This document shows positions 34,256 to 42,747 of a stretch of DNA of 64,000 bases, piece by piece. The position numbers and the translations under genes are program-made. Location: positions 248,001 through 312,000 of the forward strand of contig NZ_CP022753.1 of the NCBI RefSeq assembly GCF_002263495.1. Reading direction: 5' to 3'. The stretch's first letter is position 1, and each line of letters begins with the position of its first letter. The notes beneath the pieces were generated by a model that saw only the letters and a program-made list of their open reading frames with translations, ran no database searches and was not told the origin of the DNA. The stretch comes from Nocardiopsis gilva YIM 90087 (GTDB taxonomy: Bacteria > Actinomycetota > Actinomycetes > Streptosporangiales > Streptosporangiaceae).

Positions 34256-35908
34256 ATGAGCACTGACCGTTCGAGTGGACGGATTCGACATATGGTCCGC
34301 ATGGTCCGACCCCATCGCCTCCCCACCCCCGACCGGCGCAGTTTCCTCGCACTGACTGGCATCAGCACCGCGGCTTTCGTGCTCGGCAGCAACGTGGCCG
34401 GGCATGCCGCCCCCATCGACCGCCCGGTTCCGGACAACCCGTTCTCCCTGGGCGTGGCCTCCGGAGACCCGACCCCCGACGGCGTGGTCCTCTGGACCCG
34501 CCTGGCCCCCGACCCGCTGGCCGAAGACGGCCACGGGGGCATGCCCGCCCACGACTACACCGTCGAGTACGAGGTGGCCACCGACGACCGCTTCCGCGAC
34601 GTCGTCCGGCGCGGCAGCGCCGTGGCCACCCCCGACCTCGCGCACGCCGTGCACCCCGAGGTGGCGGGGCTGGAGCCCGGGCGCGAGTACTTCTACCGGT
34701 TCCGCACCGGAGGCGAGATCAGCCCGGTGGGCCGCACCAAGACCGCGCCCGCGCCCGGCGCCAGCGTCTCCTCCCTCTCCCTGGCCATCACCTCCTGCCA
34801 GGCCTGGTACCACGGCCACTACACGGCCTACCGCGACATCGCCGAGCAGGACCTCGACCTGCTGCTGTTCCTCGGCGACTACATCTACGAGTACGGGATC
34901 ACCTCGGCCAACCGGCTCCGGCAGGGCGCCCCCGAGCTCAGCGAGGCGCACGCCGCGGCCGTCCTCACCCTGGAGCAGTACCGGCTGCGGTACGCCCTCA
35001 CCAAGACCGACCCCCACCTGCAGGCCGCGCACGCCGCGGCGCCCTGGGCGGTGACCACCGACGACCACGAGGTGGAGAACAACTACGCCGACGCGCACTC
35101 CCAGTACGGGGTGTCCCAGGAGGACTTCCTCCGGCGCCGGGCCGTGGCCTACCGCGCCTGGTACGAGAACCAGCCGCTGCGCGCCGCGTCCCTGCCCAAG
35201 GGCCCGGACATGCGGCTCTACCGCCGGCTGCGCTTCGGCCGCCTCGCCGAGTTCAACGTCCTGGACACGCGCCAGTACCGCGACAACGTCCCGGCCGACG
35301 GAGGCGCTCCCGGCGGGGACCGCACCGACCCGGAACGCAGCATCCTGGGCACCCAGCAGGAGGAGTGGCTCTACAAGGGGCTGAGACGCAGCGACGCCAC
35401 CTGGAACGTGCTGGCCCAGCAGGTGGTGATGGCCCTCATCGACCGCGACACCGGGCCGGGCCTGGAGTTCAGCATGGACCAGTGGGACGGCTTCCCCGCC
35501 AACCGCCAGCGGCTGCTCGACACCCTGACCGAGTACGACGTGTCCAACCCCCTTGTGCTGACCGGCGACATCCACCGGCACGCGGCCGCCGAGCTCAAGG
35601 AGGACTTCGACGACCCGGACTCCGCCACCATCGGCACCGAGCTGATCACCACGTCGGTGTCCTCGGACGGCAACGGGTCGGACCGGGACCATTTCGCCCC
35701 CATCTGGCTGGGCAACGACCATGTCAAGCTCTACAACGCCCGGCGCGGCTATGTTCAACTGCAGATGACCCCGAGCGAAGTCACGTCGGACTTCAAGGTG
35801 ATCGACCAGATCGAGGCCGACGACTCAGGGACCGTGAGTACCGTGGCCAGGTTCGTCACCGAGGAGGGCCGACCCGGCCTCGAACCGATCGGCGGAGGAC
35901 GCCCGTGA
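34256..35908 (+). CDS. phoD: PhoD-family alkaline phosphatase, Tat-exported (550 aa)
   Basis: Secreted Fe/Ca-type phosphatase or phosphodiesterase. Twin-arginine signal DRRSFLALTGISTAAF ending near HAAP; N-terminal PhoD domain (NPFSLGVASGDPTPDGVVLWTRLAPDP), metal-site motifs FLGDYIYEYG, TTDDHEVENNYAD and LTGDIHRHAAAEL. ATG 34256 follows GAGG. Its stop overlaps the start of a lyase-like protein gene by 4 bp. No PHO-box-like repeats were recognised in the short upstream region. Confidence 0.9.
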   Translation: MSTDRSSGRIRHMVRMVRPHRLPTPDRRSFLALTGISTAAFVLGSNVAGHAAPIDRPVPDNPFSLGVASGDPTPDGVVLWTRLAPDPLAEDGHGGMPAHDYTVEYEVATDDRFRDVVRRGSAVATPDLAHAVHPEVAGLEPGREYFYRFRTGGEISPVGRTKTAPAPGASVSSLSLAITSCQAWYHGHYTAYRDIAEQDLDLLLFLGDYIYEYGITSANRLRQGAPELSEAHAAAVLTLEQYRLRYALTKTDPHLQAAHAAAPWAVTTDDHEVENNYADAHSQYGVSQEDFLRRRAVAYRAWYENQPLRAASLPKGPDMRLYRRLRFGRLAEFNVLDTRQYRDNVPADGGAPGGDRTDPERSILGTQQEEWLYKGLRRSDATWNVLAQQVVMALIDRDTGPGLEFSMDQWDGFPANRQRLLDTLTEYDVSNPLVLTGDIHRHAAAELKEDFDDPDSATIGTELITTSVSSDGNGSDRDHFAPIWLGNDHVKLYNARRGYVQLQMTPSEVTSDFKVIDQIEADDSGTVSTVARFVTEEGRPGLEPIGGGRP

Positions 35909-36750
35909 GCAGACCCCCCATGCCCGTGACCCGGATCGCCGCCCAGGGACGCGTCGGCGCGATCGACCTGTCGTGGAAGCTCCCCGGATGGGATCCGCTG
36001 GTCGACCACTTCGCGATCCATATGTCGGAGGACCCCGAAGTCGAGCTGACGCCAGAGACGCTCATCGGCAAGACCGTCTACGGGCGCTTCACGCACGACA
36101 CGCTCGGGCCGCGGGCGGAGACGCGCCACTATCGGATCGTCACGGTCGACGCGGCGGGACGGCGCAGCCGCCCCTCGCGGCTGGTGCGCGGGGTGTCGAC
36201 CGAGTCGATGACCATGCGCGGGCGCCCGTTCGCGCAGGTGGGAGAGTTCGACTCGAAGAGTCTGGAGCTGGCGCTGGCCCCCGACCGCGGCCAGCCCGAC
36301 TACCTGTCGACGTTCCCCGATGGCGTCGACTTCCGGCACGGACAGAGCGACCCGGCCACGGACTGGTGCTACCTGCACCCGGGCCCGCGCGACCGGTGGG
36401 CCGGGCATCGGGCGCACACGTTCCGGCTGCGGTTCGACATGGCCTACGCGCCGACGGCCGACCCCGGGTTCGTGATCTGGCTGATCGACACGCACGCCAC
36501 CCTGGCCGGGACCGCGACGCTCGCGGTCAACGGGGCCGAGGTCACCGAGGTGGAGTTCGAAGGCGGGGCCACCCGCGGCTCCCTGGAGGGCGACGCCACC
36601 GTGCCCGGCACGGCGCTGGTCCCCTCCTTCGTCGAGCTGCGGCTCCCGGCTCAGCGCTTCGCCGCTGGGGAGAACGCCATCGACATCACCAAGACGACGG
36701 GGTCCTGGCACGCCTACGACGCGGTCGGGGTGTTCGAGCTGGAGCGGTGA
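35905..36750 (+). CDS. Fibronectin III plus polysaccharide-lyase-like beta-sandwich protein (281 aa)
   Basis: The N-terminal about 95 residues form a fibronectin-III-like domain (GAIDLSWKLPGWDPLVDHF...). The C-terminal part (FDMAYAPTADPGFVIWLIDTH; TLAVNGAEVTEVEFEGG; ENAIDITKTTGSWHAYDAVGVFEL) looks like the jelly-roll domain of rhamnogalacturonan lyase family PL4, without a recognisable catalytic module. No signal peptide is visible although its partner PhoD is exported. GTG 35905 overlaps the phoD stop by 4 bp after GGCGGAGG. Confidence 0.6.
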   Translation: MSRPPMPVTRIAAQGRVGAIDLSWKLPGWDPLVDHFAIHMSEDPEVELTPETLIGKTVYGRFTHDTLGPRAETRHYRIVTVDAAGRRSRPSRLVRGVSTESMTMRGRPFAQVGEFDSKSLELALAPDRGQPDYLSTFPDGVDFRHGQSDPATDWCYLHPGPRDRWAGHRAHTFRLRFDMAYAPTADPGFVIWLIDTHATLAGTATLAVNGAEVTEVEFEGGATRGSLEGDATVPGTALVPSFVELRLPAQRFAAGENAIDITKTTGSWHAYDAVGVFELER

Positions 36751-36881
36751 GCACCGCGCCGTTCTCCTCCGCCCGCAGACGGCACACATGCCCGATTCAA
36801 CCCCTCGATGTCCGGGGACAACCGTGACCGGTGGCACCGCGCTCCCCGCCCTATCGACCACCGAATCGGAAGCGTGTAGAG

Positions 36882-38024
36882 ATGATCACCGCCGCCCAGC
36901 GCCATGCCGCGCTGATCGACTCGCTCATTCAGTCCGGTGAACTGGTCGACGACCGGCTGATCGCCGCCTTCCGGGCGACGCCGCGGCACCTGTTCATCCC
37001 GGAGGTCGGGGCGCTGACCGTGCACGGCACCGTGCTCGACGCGCGCACCAGCCCCGAGGCGTGGCTCGCGGCCGTCTACTCCGACGACGCGATCATCACC
37101 CAGGTCGACGACGGCGACCCGACGCGCCGTCGCCATCTGCCCACCTCCTCCAGTTCCGCGCCGACGATCATGGCGCGCATGCTGGAGGCCGCCGACCTGG
37201 GCGACGGTCAGCGTGTGCTGGAGATCGGGACCGGCACCGGGTGGAACGCCGCGCTGCTCGCCGCCCGTCTCGGCGACACGAACGTGACCTCGGTGGAGGT
37301 CGATCCCGCCGTCCTCGCCGGTGCGCGCTCCGCGCTGGCCGCGGCGGGCCGTTCACCCGCCACGCACCTGCGCGACGGCGCGCTCGGGTACCCGCCGGGC
37401 GCCCCGTACGACCGGACGATCGCCACGTGCAGCGTGACCCGCGTTCCCCGCGCCTGGATCGAGCAGACCCGGGTCGGCGGGCTGGTCGTGACCCCGTGGA
37501 CGGCCATGGAGGGCGCCGGAGTGCTCGCCCCGCTGACCGTGGCGGAGGACGGCTCGGCCTCCGGGCACTTCCGCGGCGGACTGGGGTTCATGCTGCTGCG
37601 CTCGCAGCGCATGCCCGATGTGCCCCCGCACGGCCTCGACGCGGAACCGGACGAGACCCGCGTCGTCGACGAGGACGTCATCAGCCCGCTGACCGAGTTC
37701 GCGACCGCGTTCCCGATCACCTTCATGGTGCCGTCGTGGCGCATGGGGCTGCGGAGCATGGGCACCGGGATGGGGTTGTGGCTGTCGGCCACCGACGGGC
37801 CGTCATGGGCGCGCGTCTACCCCTACGGCGACGAGTGGGCGGTCGAGCAGGGCGGGCCGCGCTCGCTGTGGGACGAGGTCGAGCGCGCGACGGCCGAATG
37901 GGGGGCGCTCGGCGCGCCCGATCACGACCGGTTCGGGCTCACCGTGGCGCCCGATGAGCGGCACCGGCTGTGGCTGGACACACCGGACGGCCCCGGCTGG
38001 GACTTCGTGCTGCCGGACCGCTGA
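36882..38024 (+). CDS. PIMT-like protein methyltransferase (380 aa)
   Basis: Protein-L-isoaspartate O-methyltransferase fold: FRATPRHLFIPEVGALT, then SSAPTIMARMLEAADLGDGQRVLEIGTGTGWNAALLAA (SAM motif I) and the downstream RTIATCSVTRVPRAWIEQ region. It is about twice the length of housekeeping PIMT, with a C-terminal extension of about 180 residues, as in actinobacterial relatives linked to modified peptides. No precursor peptide or ATP-grasp gene is next to it. ATG at 36882. Confidence 0.8.
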   Translation: MITAAQRHAALIDSLIQSGELVDDRLIAAFRATPRHLFIPEVGALTVHGTVLDARTSPEAWLAAVYSDDAIITQVDDGDPTRRRHLPTSSSSAPTIMARMLEAADLGDGQRVLEIGTGTGWNAALLAARLGDTNVTSVEVDPAVLAGARSALAAAGRSPATHLRDGALGYPPGAPYDRTIATCSVTRVPRAWIEQTRVGGLVVTPWTAMEGAGVLAPLTVAEDGSASGHFRGGLGFMLLRSQRMPDVPPHGLDAEPDETRVVDEDVISPLTEFATAFPITFMVPSWRMGLRSMGTGMGLWLSATDGPSWARVYPYGDEWAVEQGGPRSLWDEVERATAEWGALGAPDHDRFGLTVAPDERHRLWLDTPDGPGWDFVLPDR

Positions 38025-38067
38025 GAGCCGGCTACCGAAGATTCACCACCGACGCCTCCGGTCCCTC

Positions 38068-38130
38068 CGTTGATCTCGGGGATACCGGGGTCTCACGCGC
38101 GATTTTCCCCCGATATCTCCGAGGTCAACG
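38068..38130. repeat. Dispersed inverted-repeat element, copy 2
   Basis: 23-nt arms starting CGTTGATCTCGGGGATA match their complements at 20 of 23 positions. Outer bases agree with copy 3; inner bases differ on both sides in a largely compensatory way. Between convergent genes. Confidence 0.65.
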
Positions 38131-38257
38131 CAGGAGCGGCGCGCAAACCGACACGGCACGTGAAAGCTCGGTGGTCGTGCCCTCGTCGGCCCCGGTGCCG
38201 CCGACGAGGGCACGGTGGAGTGCGTCGCGACGATCGCGACACCCACGGGCGCACGGC

Positions 38258-38476
38258 CTAGTCACCGGAACCGTGCTTCTTCTGTTTTCTGTTCCCCGCT
38301 CCTGAGCCCCGGCTGCTCCGCTGCTGCATGCGGCGCAGCAGGTCGCGCTTGTCCTGAAGCGGATCGGAACGCCCGGCCCCGGTCTGCTTGGCCGTGTCAC
38401 CACCGCGCAGCTGCGCGCGGGACACGCTCTTCCGCTGACCGCCGACACCCAGCAGGCTGTTTCCATCTCGCGGCAT
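38258..38476 (-). CDS. DUF6243-like small basic protein (72 aa)
   Basis: Short, highly basic protein: LLGVGGQRKSVSRAQLRGG near the N-terminus and DPLQDKRDLLRRMQQRS near the C-terminus, a pattern I associate with the actinobacterial family DUF6243; the family name is from memory. ATG 38476 follows AGGGAGG. Divergent from a TetR gene, with two dyad operators between them, so it is probably that regulator's target. Function unknown. Confidence 0.65.
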   Translation of the reverse strand: MPRDGNSLLGVGGQRKSVSRAQLRGGDTAKQTGAGRSDPLQDKRDLLRRMQQRSSRGSGAGNRKQKKHGSGD

Positions 38477-38501
38477 ACGCCACCTCCCTGATCGAACAAT
38501 C

Positions 38502-38518
38502 CGAGACGTTTCGTCTCG
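38502..38518. promoter_or_regulatory. TetR operator candidate, site 1
   Basis: CGAGACG-TTT-CGTCTCG, 7-bp perfect arms, 26 bp upstream of the DUF6243-like gene start. Confidence 0.65.
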
Positions 38519-38557
38519 CTCGATTTCGAGCATGCACCACCGCGATCGAGCATGTCA

Positions 38558-38570
38558 AGACGATACGTCT
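38558..38570. promoter_or_regulatory. TetR operator candidate, site 2
   Basis: AGACG-ATA-CGTCT, same core as site 1, 28 bp upstream of the TetR start. Confidence 0.6.
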
Positions 38571-38597
38571 CGTTCCATTGGTTGGTAGGCTCGTGGC

Positions 38598-39230
38598 ATG
38601 CCATCCGACAACGTCCCCAGCAGGCCCCGCCGCAGCGAACGTGCGCGGCGCGCCATCCTCGACGCCACCTATGACCTGGTGTTGGAGAAGGGCTACGCGA
38701 AGCTCACGATCGAGGCGATCGCCGCGCGGGCGGGGGTGGGAAAGCAGACGATCTACCGCTGGTGGCCGTCCAAGGGCGCGGTGATGATCGACGCCTTCCT
38801 GCCCGAGGGCGCCGGAGAGGAGACCGAGGTCGACCTGCCCGACACCGGCGACCTGGCGGCGGATCTCAAGGGGGTGCTGCGCGCGACGGCCGACGAGTTC
38901 GCCGACCCCGCCTTCAGCGCGCGGCTACGCGCGCTGAGCGCCGAGATCCTGCTGGCACCCGAGCTGGCCCCGGACGTCGCGGAGCGCGTCCTGGGTCCGG
39001 GACTGCGGGCCTACAAGAAGCGGCTGCTCGCCGCGCAGCAGGCGGGTGTGATCGCCCAGGGCGACGACGTGGACCTGGACGTGGCCGTGGAACTCCTCCT
39101 CGGCCCGCTCCACTACCGGTGGCTACACGACCTCGGCGGGATCACCCACGACTACGTCGACACCCTCGTCGACTTCACCCTCGCGGCCCTCCGGCCGGGC
39201 GCGACGACTACGTCGTCCTCCTCGTCCTAG
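38598..39230 (+). CDS. TetR-family regulator (210 aa)
   Basis: N-terminal TetR HTH (RRAILDATYDLVLEKGYAKLTIEAIAARAGVGKQTIYRWWPSK) and a TetR C-terminal helical domain (LLGPLHYRWLHDLGG type, AcrR-like). The start ATG lies 6 nt after TAGGCT with no ribosome-binding site, again suggesting a leaderless message. Shares the operator-bearing intergenic region with the divergent DUF6243-like gene. Confidence 0.88.
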   Translation: MPSDNVPSRPRRSERARRAILDATYDLVLEKGYAKLTIEAIAARAGVGKQTIYRWWPSKGAVMIDAFLPEGAGEETEVDLPDTGDLAADLKGVLRATADEFADPAFSARLRALSAEILLAPELAPDVAERVLGPGLRAYKKRLLAAQQAGVIAQGDDVDLDVAVELLLGPLHYRWLHDLGGITHDYVDTLVDFTLAALRPGATTTSSSSS

Positions 39231-39279
39231 GCCTGGTGGCTCGGGCGGCGTCGACGACGTTGTCTTTAGAGTGAGCCCC

Positions 39280-39702
39280 ATGGCAGTCGTTTCTCTGCGC
39301 ATCATCGGCCGCGACCTGCCGGGGCGCGAATGCGGTGAATACCGGAACATCCATGTCGCCGTGCAACGCGGGCGCGAGCCGGAAGGGGCCGTTCCGGGAG
39401 ATGCGGCGGAGGCCGTCTGGGAGTTCACGGTTGAGACGGTCGTCGCGCCGGACGGGACCCCGGACTTCCGAGGGCCTTATGTCCACGGGCGGCGCGGGGC
39501 GCGGTTCCTGTATCTGACCTGGGGCGAGCAGCCACCCGGGGGACCGTTCACGATGTTCCGCCGCGCCAAACTCTTCCTCGACGACCTCCCGGCGGAGGCC
39601 CTCGATCGAGGCACTGCCGAGGGAGAGCTCGGGCTGACGGACTCCTGCGGCATGGCGCGTTGCGCGGCAGTGCGCCCGCCCGACATCACCTGGAGCTACT
39701 GA
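39280..39702 (+). CDS. DUF5990-family protein (140 aa)
   Basis: Matches the DUF5990 pattern: SLRIIGRDLPGREC, YRNIHVAVQRGREP, PDFRGPYVHGRRGARFLYLTWG, FTMFRRAKLFLDDLP and the end LGLTDSCGMARCAAVRPPDI. Function unknown. ATG 39280 is preferred over an in-frame GTG at 39271. Convergent with dnaX across inverted-repeat copy 3. Confidence 0.75.
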   Translation: MAVVSLRIIGRDLPGRECGEYRNIHVAVQRGREPEGAVPGDAAEAVWEFTVETVVAPDGTPDFRGPYVHGRRGARFLYLTWGEQPPGGPFTMFRRAKLFLDDLPAEALDRGTAEGELGLTDSCGMARCAAVRPPDITWSY

Positions 39703-39734
39703 CGTTCCAAGCGTGATGTCCCGCCCCGTCTCTC

Positions 39735-39800
39735 CCGTTGATCTCGGCGAAGCGCACCGAATTCCAGCGGTTCTTCGGTGCGCTTCGCCGAGATCAACGG
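39735..39800. repeat. Dispersed inverted-repeat element, copy 3
   Basis: 27-bp perfect arms (CCGTTGATCTCGGCGAAGCG and seven more bases) around a 12-nt loop TTCCAGCGGTTC. The best-conserved copy, between convergent genes. Confidence 0.8.
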
Positions 39801-39886
39801 ACGAAGCGGTGACATCGTTGGTGGAAGGTCAGTAGTGGCTCACCACACGGCCATGGCCAGGTGTCAGCGGGACCACGACATCCGCG

Positions 39887-42013
39887 TCACTGCGCGGTGT
39901 GGTCGATCTCGTCGATGAGCTTGCCTCCGAGCTCGCTCTGGATCAGCGAGTACCCGGTCGGCTGCGGCGTCTCGTTGACGGACGGGTCGTCCGCCGGGTC
40001 GGACATGGCGGACTGAGGTTCCGGCTCCGGAGCCGGAGGCGGAGCCGCCGCGGCGTTCTCGTAGGGGTCCGGAGGAGGCTCCGGGAGGTCGCTGACGGGG
40101 CGCTGCGGTCGCTCCTCGTCCGCGGCGGGACGCTGTTGCGGCTCGGGCGCGGGAGACGCGGGAGACGGCTGCGGCTGGCTCTGCGGTTGCGCGGGAGCGT
40201 CCCACCCCGCCGGTTCCGCGGCCGGGGCAGGAGCGGCGGGAGGCGGAGTCGGCGCCGCCGGACGCTGCGGCGCGACGGGCGGTGCACCGTTCGCGGCCAC
40301 CGCCGTGACACGCACCTCCATACCGAGGATGTGCTGGATGGCCCCGGCGACCACCTGGTCGCTGCCGCTGTTGGAGAAGCCCTTGGCGTCGTTGGACCGC
40401 GAGAAGCCCAGCTGCACCGTGCTTCCCTCGACCGCGACGGGGCGCGCGTCGCTGCCGCTGAGCACCATCCAGGTGAAGCGGCGCATGCCCTTGACGGCCT
40501 CCAGGATCTGCCCCCAGGACGCCTGGAGCGTCCCCAGATCGAGGCCCCCACCCGACGCGGGCTGGGCAGCGGCGGCACCGTGCGCCGGAGAAGCAGCCGG
40601 AGCCGGATCCGCCGGGGCGGCGGAAGGAGCCGGAGCTGCGAACGCCTCGGGCCAGTCGTCGCCCCGCGGAGCCGCCGGACGCGCGGGCGCGGCCTCGGGC
40701 TCCGGAGGCGGCGACGCGGCCGGGGTCGCGGGCGCGACCGGTGCGGCCGGGGCTGCCGCGGCCTGCATGACCGCACCACCTACTGTTCCCGAGATCACGT
40801 TGCCCGTGGTGGGTGCAGCTGGCGAGCCCGGATTCGATGAAGCGCCCGACGCCACTCGGCGCTCCAGCTGGTCCAGGCGGGCCAGCAGGGCGCCGCCGTC
40901 GCTGCTCGGGTCGGCCGCGGGCAGCAGCACCCGCGCGCACAGCAGTTCCAGCAGCAGGCGCGGCGACGTGGCGCCGCGCATCTCGGTCAGCCCCTGGTTG
41001 AGGATCTCGGCGGCGCGGGTGAGTTCGGCCGGTCCGAGCCGAGTGGCCTGCTCCCGCATCTGGTCGACGGCGTCGGGCGAGACGTTGATCAGGCCCTTGT
41101 CCAGCGCGTCGGGCACGGCCGCGAGCACGACCAGGTCGCGGGTGCGCTCCAGCAGGTCGGCGGTGAAGCGCCGGGGGTCGTGGCCGCCCTCCATGACGCG
41201 GTCGATCAGGCCGAACACCGCCGCGCCGTCGCGGGCGCCCAGCGCGTCGACCATCTCGGTGAGCAGCCCGGAGTCGGTGTAGCCGAGCAGGGCCACCGCG
41301 CCGTCGCGGGTGATGCCGCTCTCGTCGGAGCCGGCGAGCAGCTGGTCCAGGATGGACAGCGAGTCACGTGCCGACCCCGCGCCCGCACGCACGACCAGCG
41401 GCAGCGCCGCCGGGTCAAAGGGGACGCCCTCCTCGGTGAGGACCTCCTCCATGAGCTCGCGCAGCGTGCTCGGCGGGATGAGCCGGAACGGGTAGTGGTG
41501 CGTGCGCGACCGGATGGTGCCGATGACCTTGTCGGGCTCGGTGGTCGCGAACACGAACTTGAGGTGCGGCGGCGGTTCCTCGACGAGCTTGAGCAGCGCA
41601 TTGAAACCCTCGCGGGTCACCATGTGCGCCTCGTCGATGATGTAGACCTTGTAGCGCGAGTTCACCGGCGAGAAGAACGCGCGTTCGCGCAGTTCCCGCG
41701 CGTCGTCGACACCACCGTGGGAGGCGGCGTCGATCTCGATGACGTCGATGCTGCCGCCGCCGTCGGGAGCGAGCGCGACACAGGGCTCGCACTCCCCGCA
41801 CGGATCGGGGGTGGGACCTTGCACACAGTTGAGCGAGCGGGCGAGGATCCGGGCGCTGGACGTCTTCCCGCACCCGCGCGGCCCGCTGAACAGGTAGGCG
41901 TGGTTGATCCGCCCGTTGCGCAGCGCCTGGCGCAGCGGCTCGGTGACGTGCTCCTGCCCGCGCACTTCGCCGAACGTCGCAGGCCGGTACTTGCGATACA
42001 GCGCGATGCTCAC
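39887..42013 (-). CDS. dnaX: DNA polymerase III subunits gamma and tau (708 aa)
   Basis: Clamp-loader ATPase. Walker A GPRGCGKTSSARILARSLNC, zinc-binding cysteines around CVQGPTPDPCGECEPC, Walker B IIDEAHM and the SRC-like region GSARDSLSILDQLLAG; then a long Pro/Ala-rich tau linker and the polymerase-binding domain (LDLGTLQASWGQILEAVKGMRRFTWMVL). ATG 42013. Preceded by the SRP RNA and tRNA-Ser, the usual actinobacterial context. Confidence 0.94.
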   Translation of the reverse strand: MSIALYRKYRPATFGEVRGQEHVTEPLRQALRNGRINHAYLFSGPRGCGKTSSARILARSLNCVQGPTPDPCGECEPCVALAPDGGGSIDVIEIDAASHGGVDDARELRERAFFSPVNSRYKVYIIDEAHMVTREGFNALLKLVEEPPPHLKFVFATTEPDKVIGTIRSRTHHYPFRLIPPSTLRELMEEVLTEEGVPFDPAALPLVVRAGAGSARDSLSILDQLLAGSDESGITRDGAVALLGYTDSGLLTEMVDALGARDGAAVFGLIDRVMEGGHDPRRFTADLLERTRDLVVLAAVPDALDKGLINVSPDAVDQMREQATRLGPAELTRAAEILNQGLTEMRGATSPRLLLELLCARVLLPAADPSSDGGALLARLDQLERRVASGASSNPGSPAAPTTGNVISGTVGGAVMQAAAAPAAPVAPATPAASPPPEPEAAPARPAAPRGDDWPEAFAAPAPSAAPADPAPAASPAHGAAAAQPASGGGLDLGTLQASWGQILEAVKGMRRFTWMVLSGSDARPVAVEGSTVQLGFSRSNDAKGFSNSGSDQVVAGAIQHILGMEVRVTAVAANGAPPVAPQRPAAPTPPPAAPAPAAEPAGWDAPAQPQSQPQPSPASPAPEPQQRPAADEERPQRPVSDLPEPPPDPYENAAAAPPPAPEPEPQSAMSDPADDPSVNETPQPTGYSLIQSELGGKLIDEIDHTAQ

Positions 42014-42140
42014 GGCGCGTTCACTTCTCCCTCCGCACGTCCACGCCCTCCATTGAACCGCGTAACAGTGACACCCCGCGCCGGATCCGACGGAACTCGG
42101 GAGAGGAGGAGACGGGAAACCCCAGACCAGGGAAGAAAAA

Positions 42141-42232
42141 GGACCCCCCGCGCACCCGCCAGAGCTTACTTATCCTTGCTGCCTTCCGGCCCTGGGGAGG
42201 TTCATAAGGTGACGCCGCACGAGGGGTCTGCT
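42141..42232 (-). ncRNA. ffs: Signal recognition particle RNA (4.5S type)
   Basis: On the minus strand the domain IV tip GGCCGGAAGGCAGCAAGGAT with the GGAA tetraloop and A-rich bulge is present. Flanking segments pair into the long helix, from GACCCCTCGTGCGGCG at the 5' side to the G/C-rich 3' side ending GGGGGGTCC, followed by TTTTTC as a terminator. Ends are approximate. Confidence 0.88.
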
Positions 42233-42372
42233 TGGAGTCTATAGGACACAGCGGACCCCTGAGTACCCCCGAGCCTCACACCCGACCGTCCCTCGCCGCG
42301 ACACCCGCCACAGTGCCCGGCCGTCGACGAAACCGTTCGAAGCACTCCCGAATGGCCTGTAAAGTGGTCTGC

Positions 42373-42460
42373 GGAGGATTCGCCTAGAGGCCTAGGGCGC
42401 ACGCTTGGAAAGCGTGTTGGGGGCAACCCCTCACGAGTTCGAATCTCGTATCCTCCGCCA
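42373..42460 (+). tRNA. tRNA-Ser (anticodon GGA)
   Basis: Acceptor GGAGGAT pairs with ATCCTCC, G73 and an encoded CCA follow. Anticodon stem CACGC/GCGTG with loop TTGGAAA gives GGA. A long variable arm (class II) with GGGG/CCCC and the T-arm ACGAG-TTCGAAT-CTCGT are present. Confidence 0.95.
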
Positions 42461-42477
42461 GCCTCAAGCAGGCAAAA

Positions 42478-42513
42478 CGAAGGCCCGAACCAGGTGCGTG
42501 GTTCGGGCCTTCG
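42478..42513 (+). terminator. tRNA-Ser terminator
   Basis: CGAAGGCCCGAACCA pairs with TGGTTCGGGCCTTCG around GGTGCG, 17 bp after the tRNA, followed by TCGTTTC. Confidence 0.75.
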
Positions 42514-42747
42514 TCGTTTCGCCGTCTCAGTTCTCGCCTCCGTTGCCCCACAGCCGGGGAAACACAGAACCCATCCGATGCGGCACCGGCCAAGGCGACC
42601 CCGCTCCGGGCGCGTCTCCTCGAATCCCTGCCGGACCGCCACCGATGACCCGCACCTGCGTCACTCACGCATGTTCGACCCCCCGGTAGGGGAATTGGGA
42701 CCCTCACGCTATGCAGTTTGATCACATTTCGTGAAATTATTATCACT

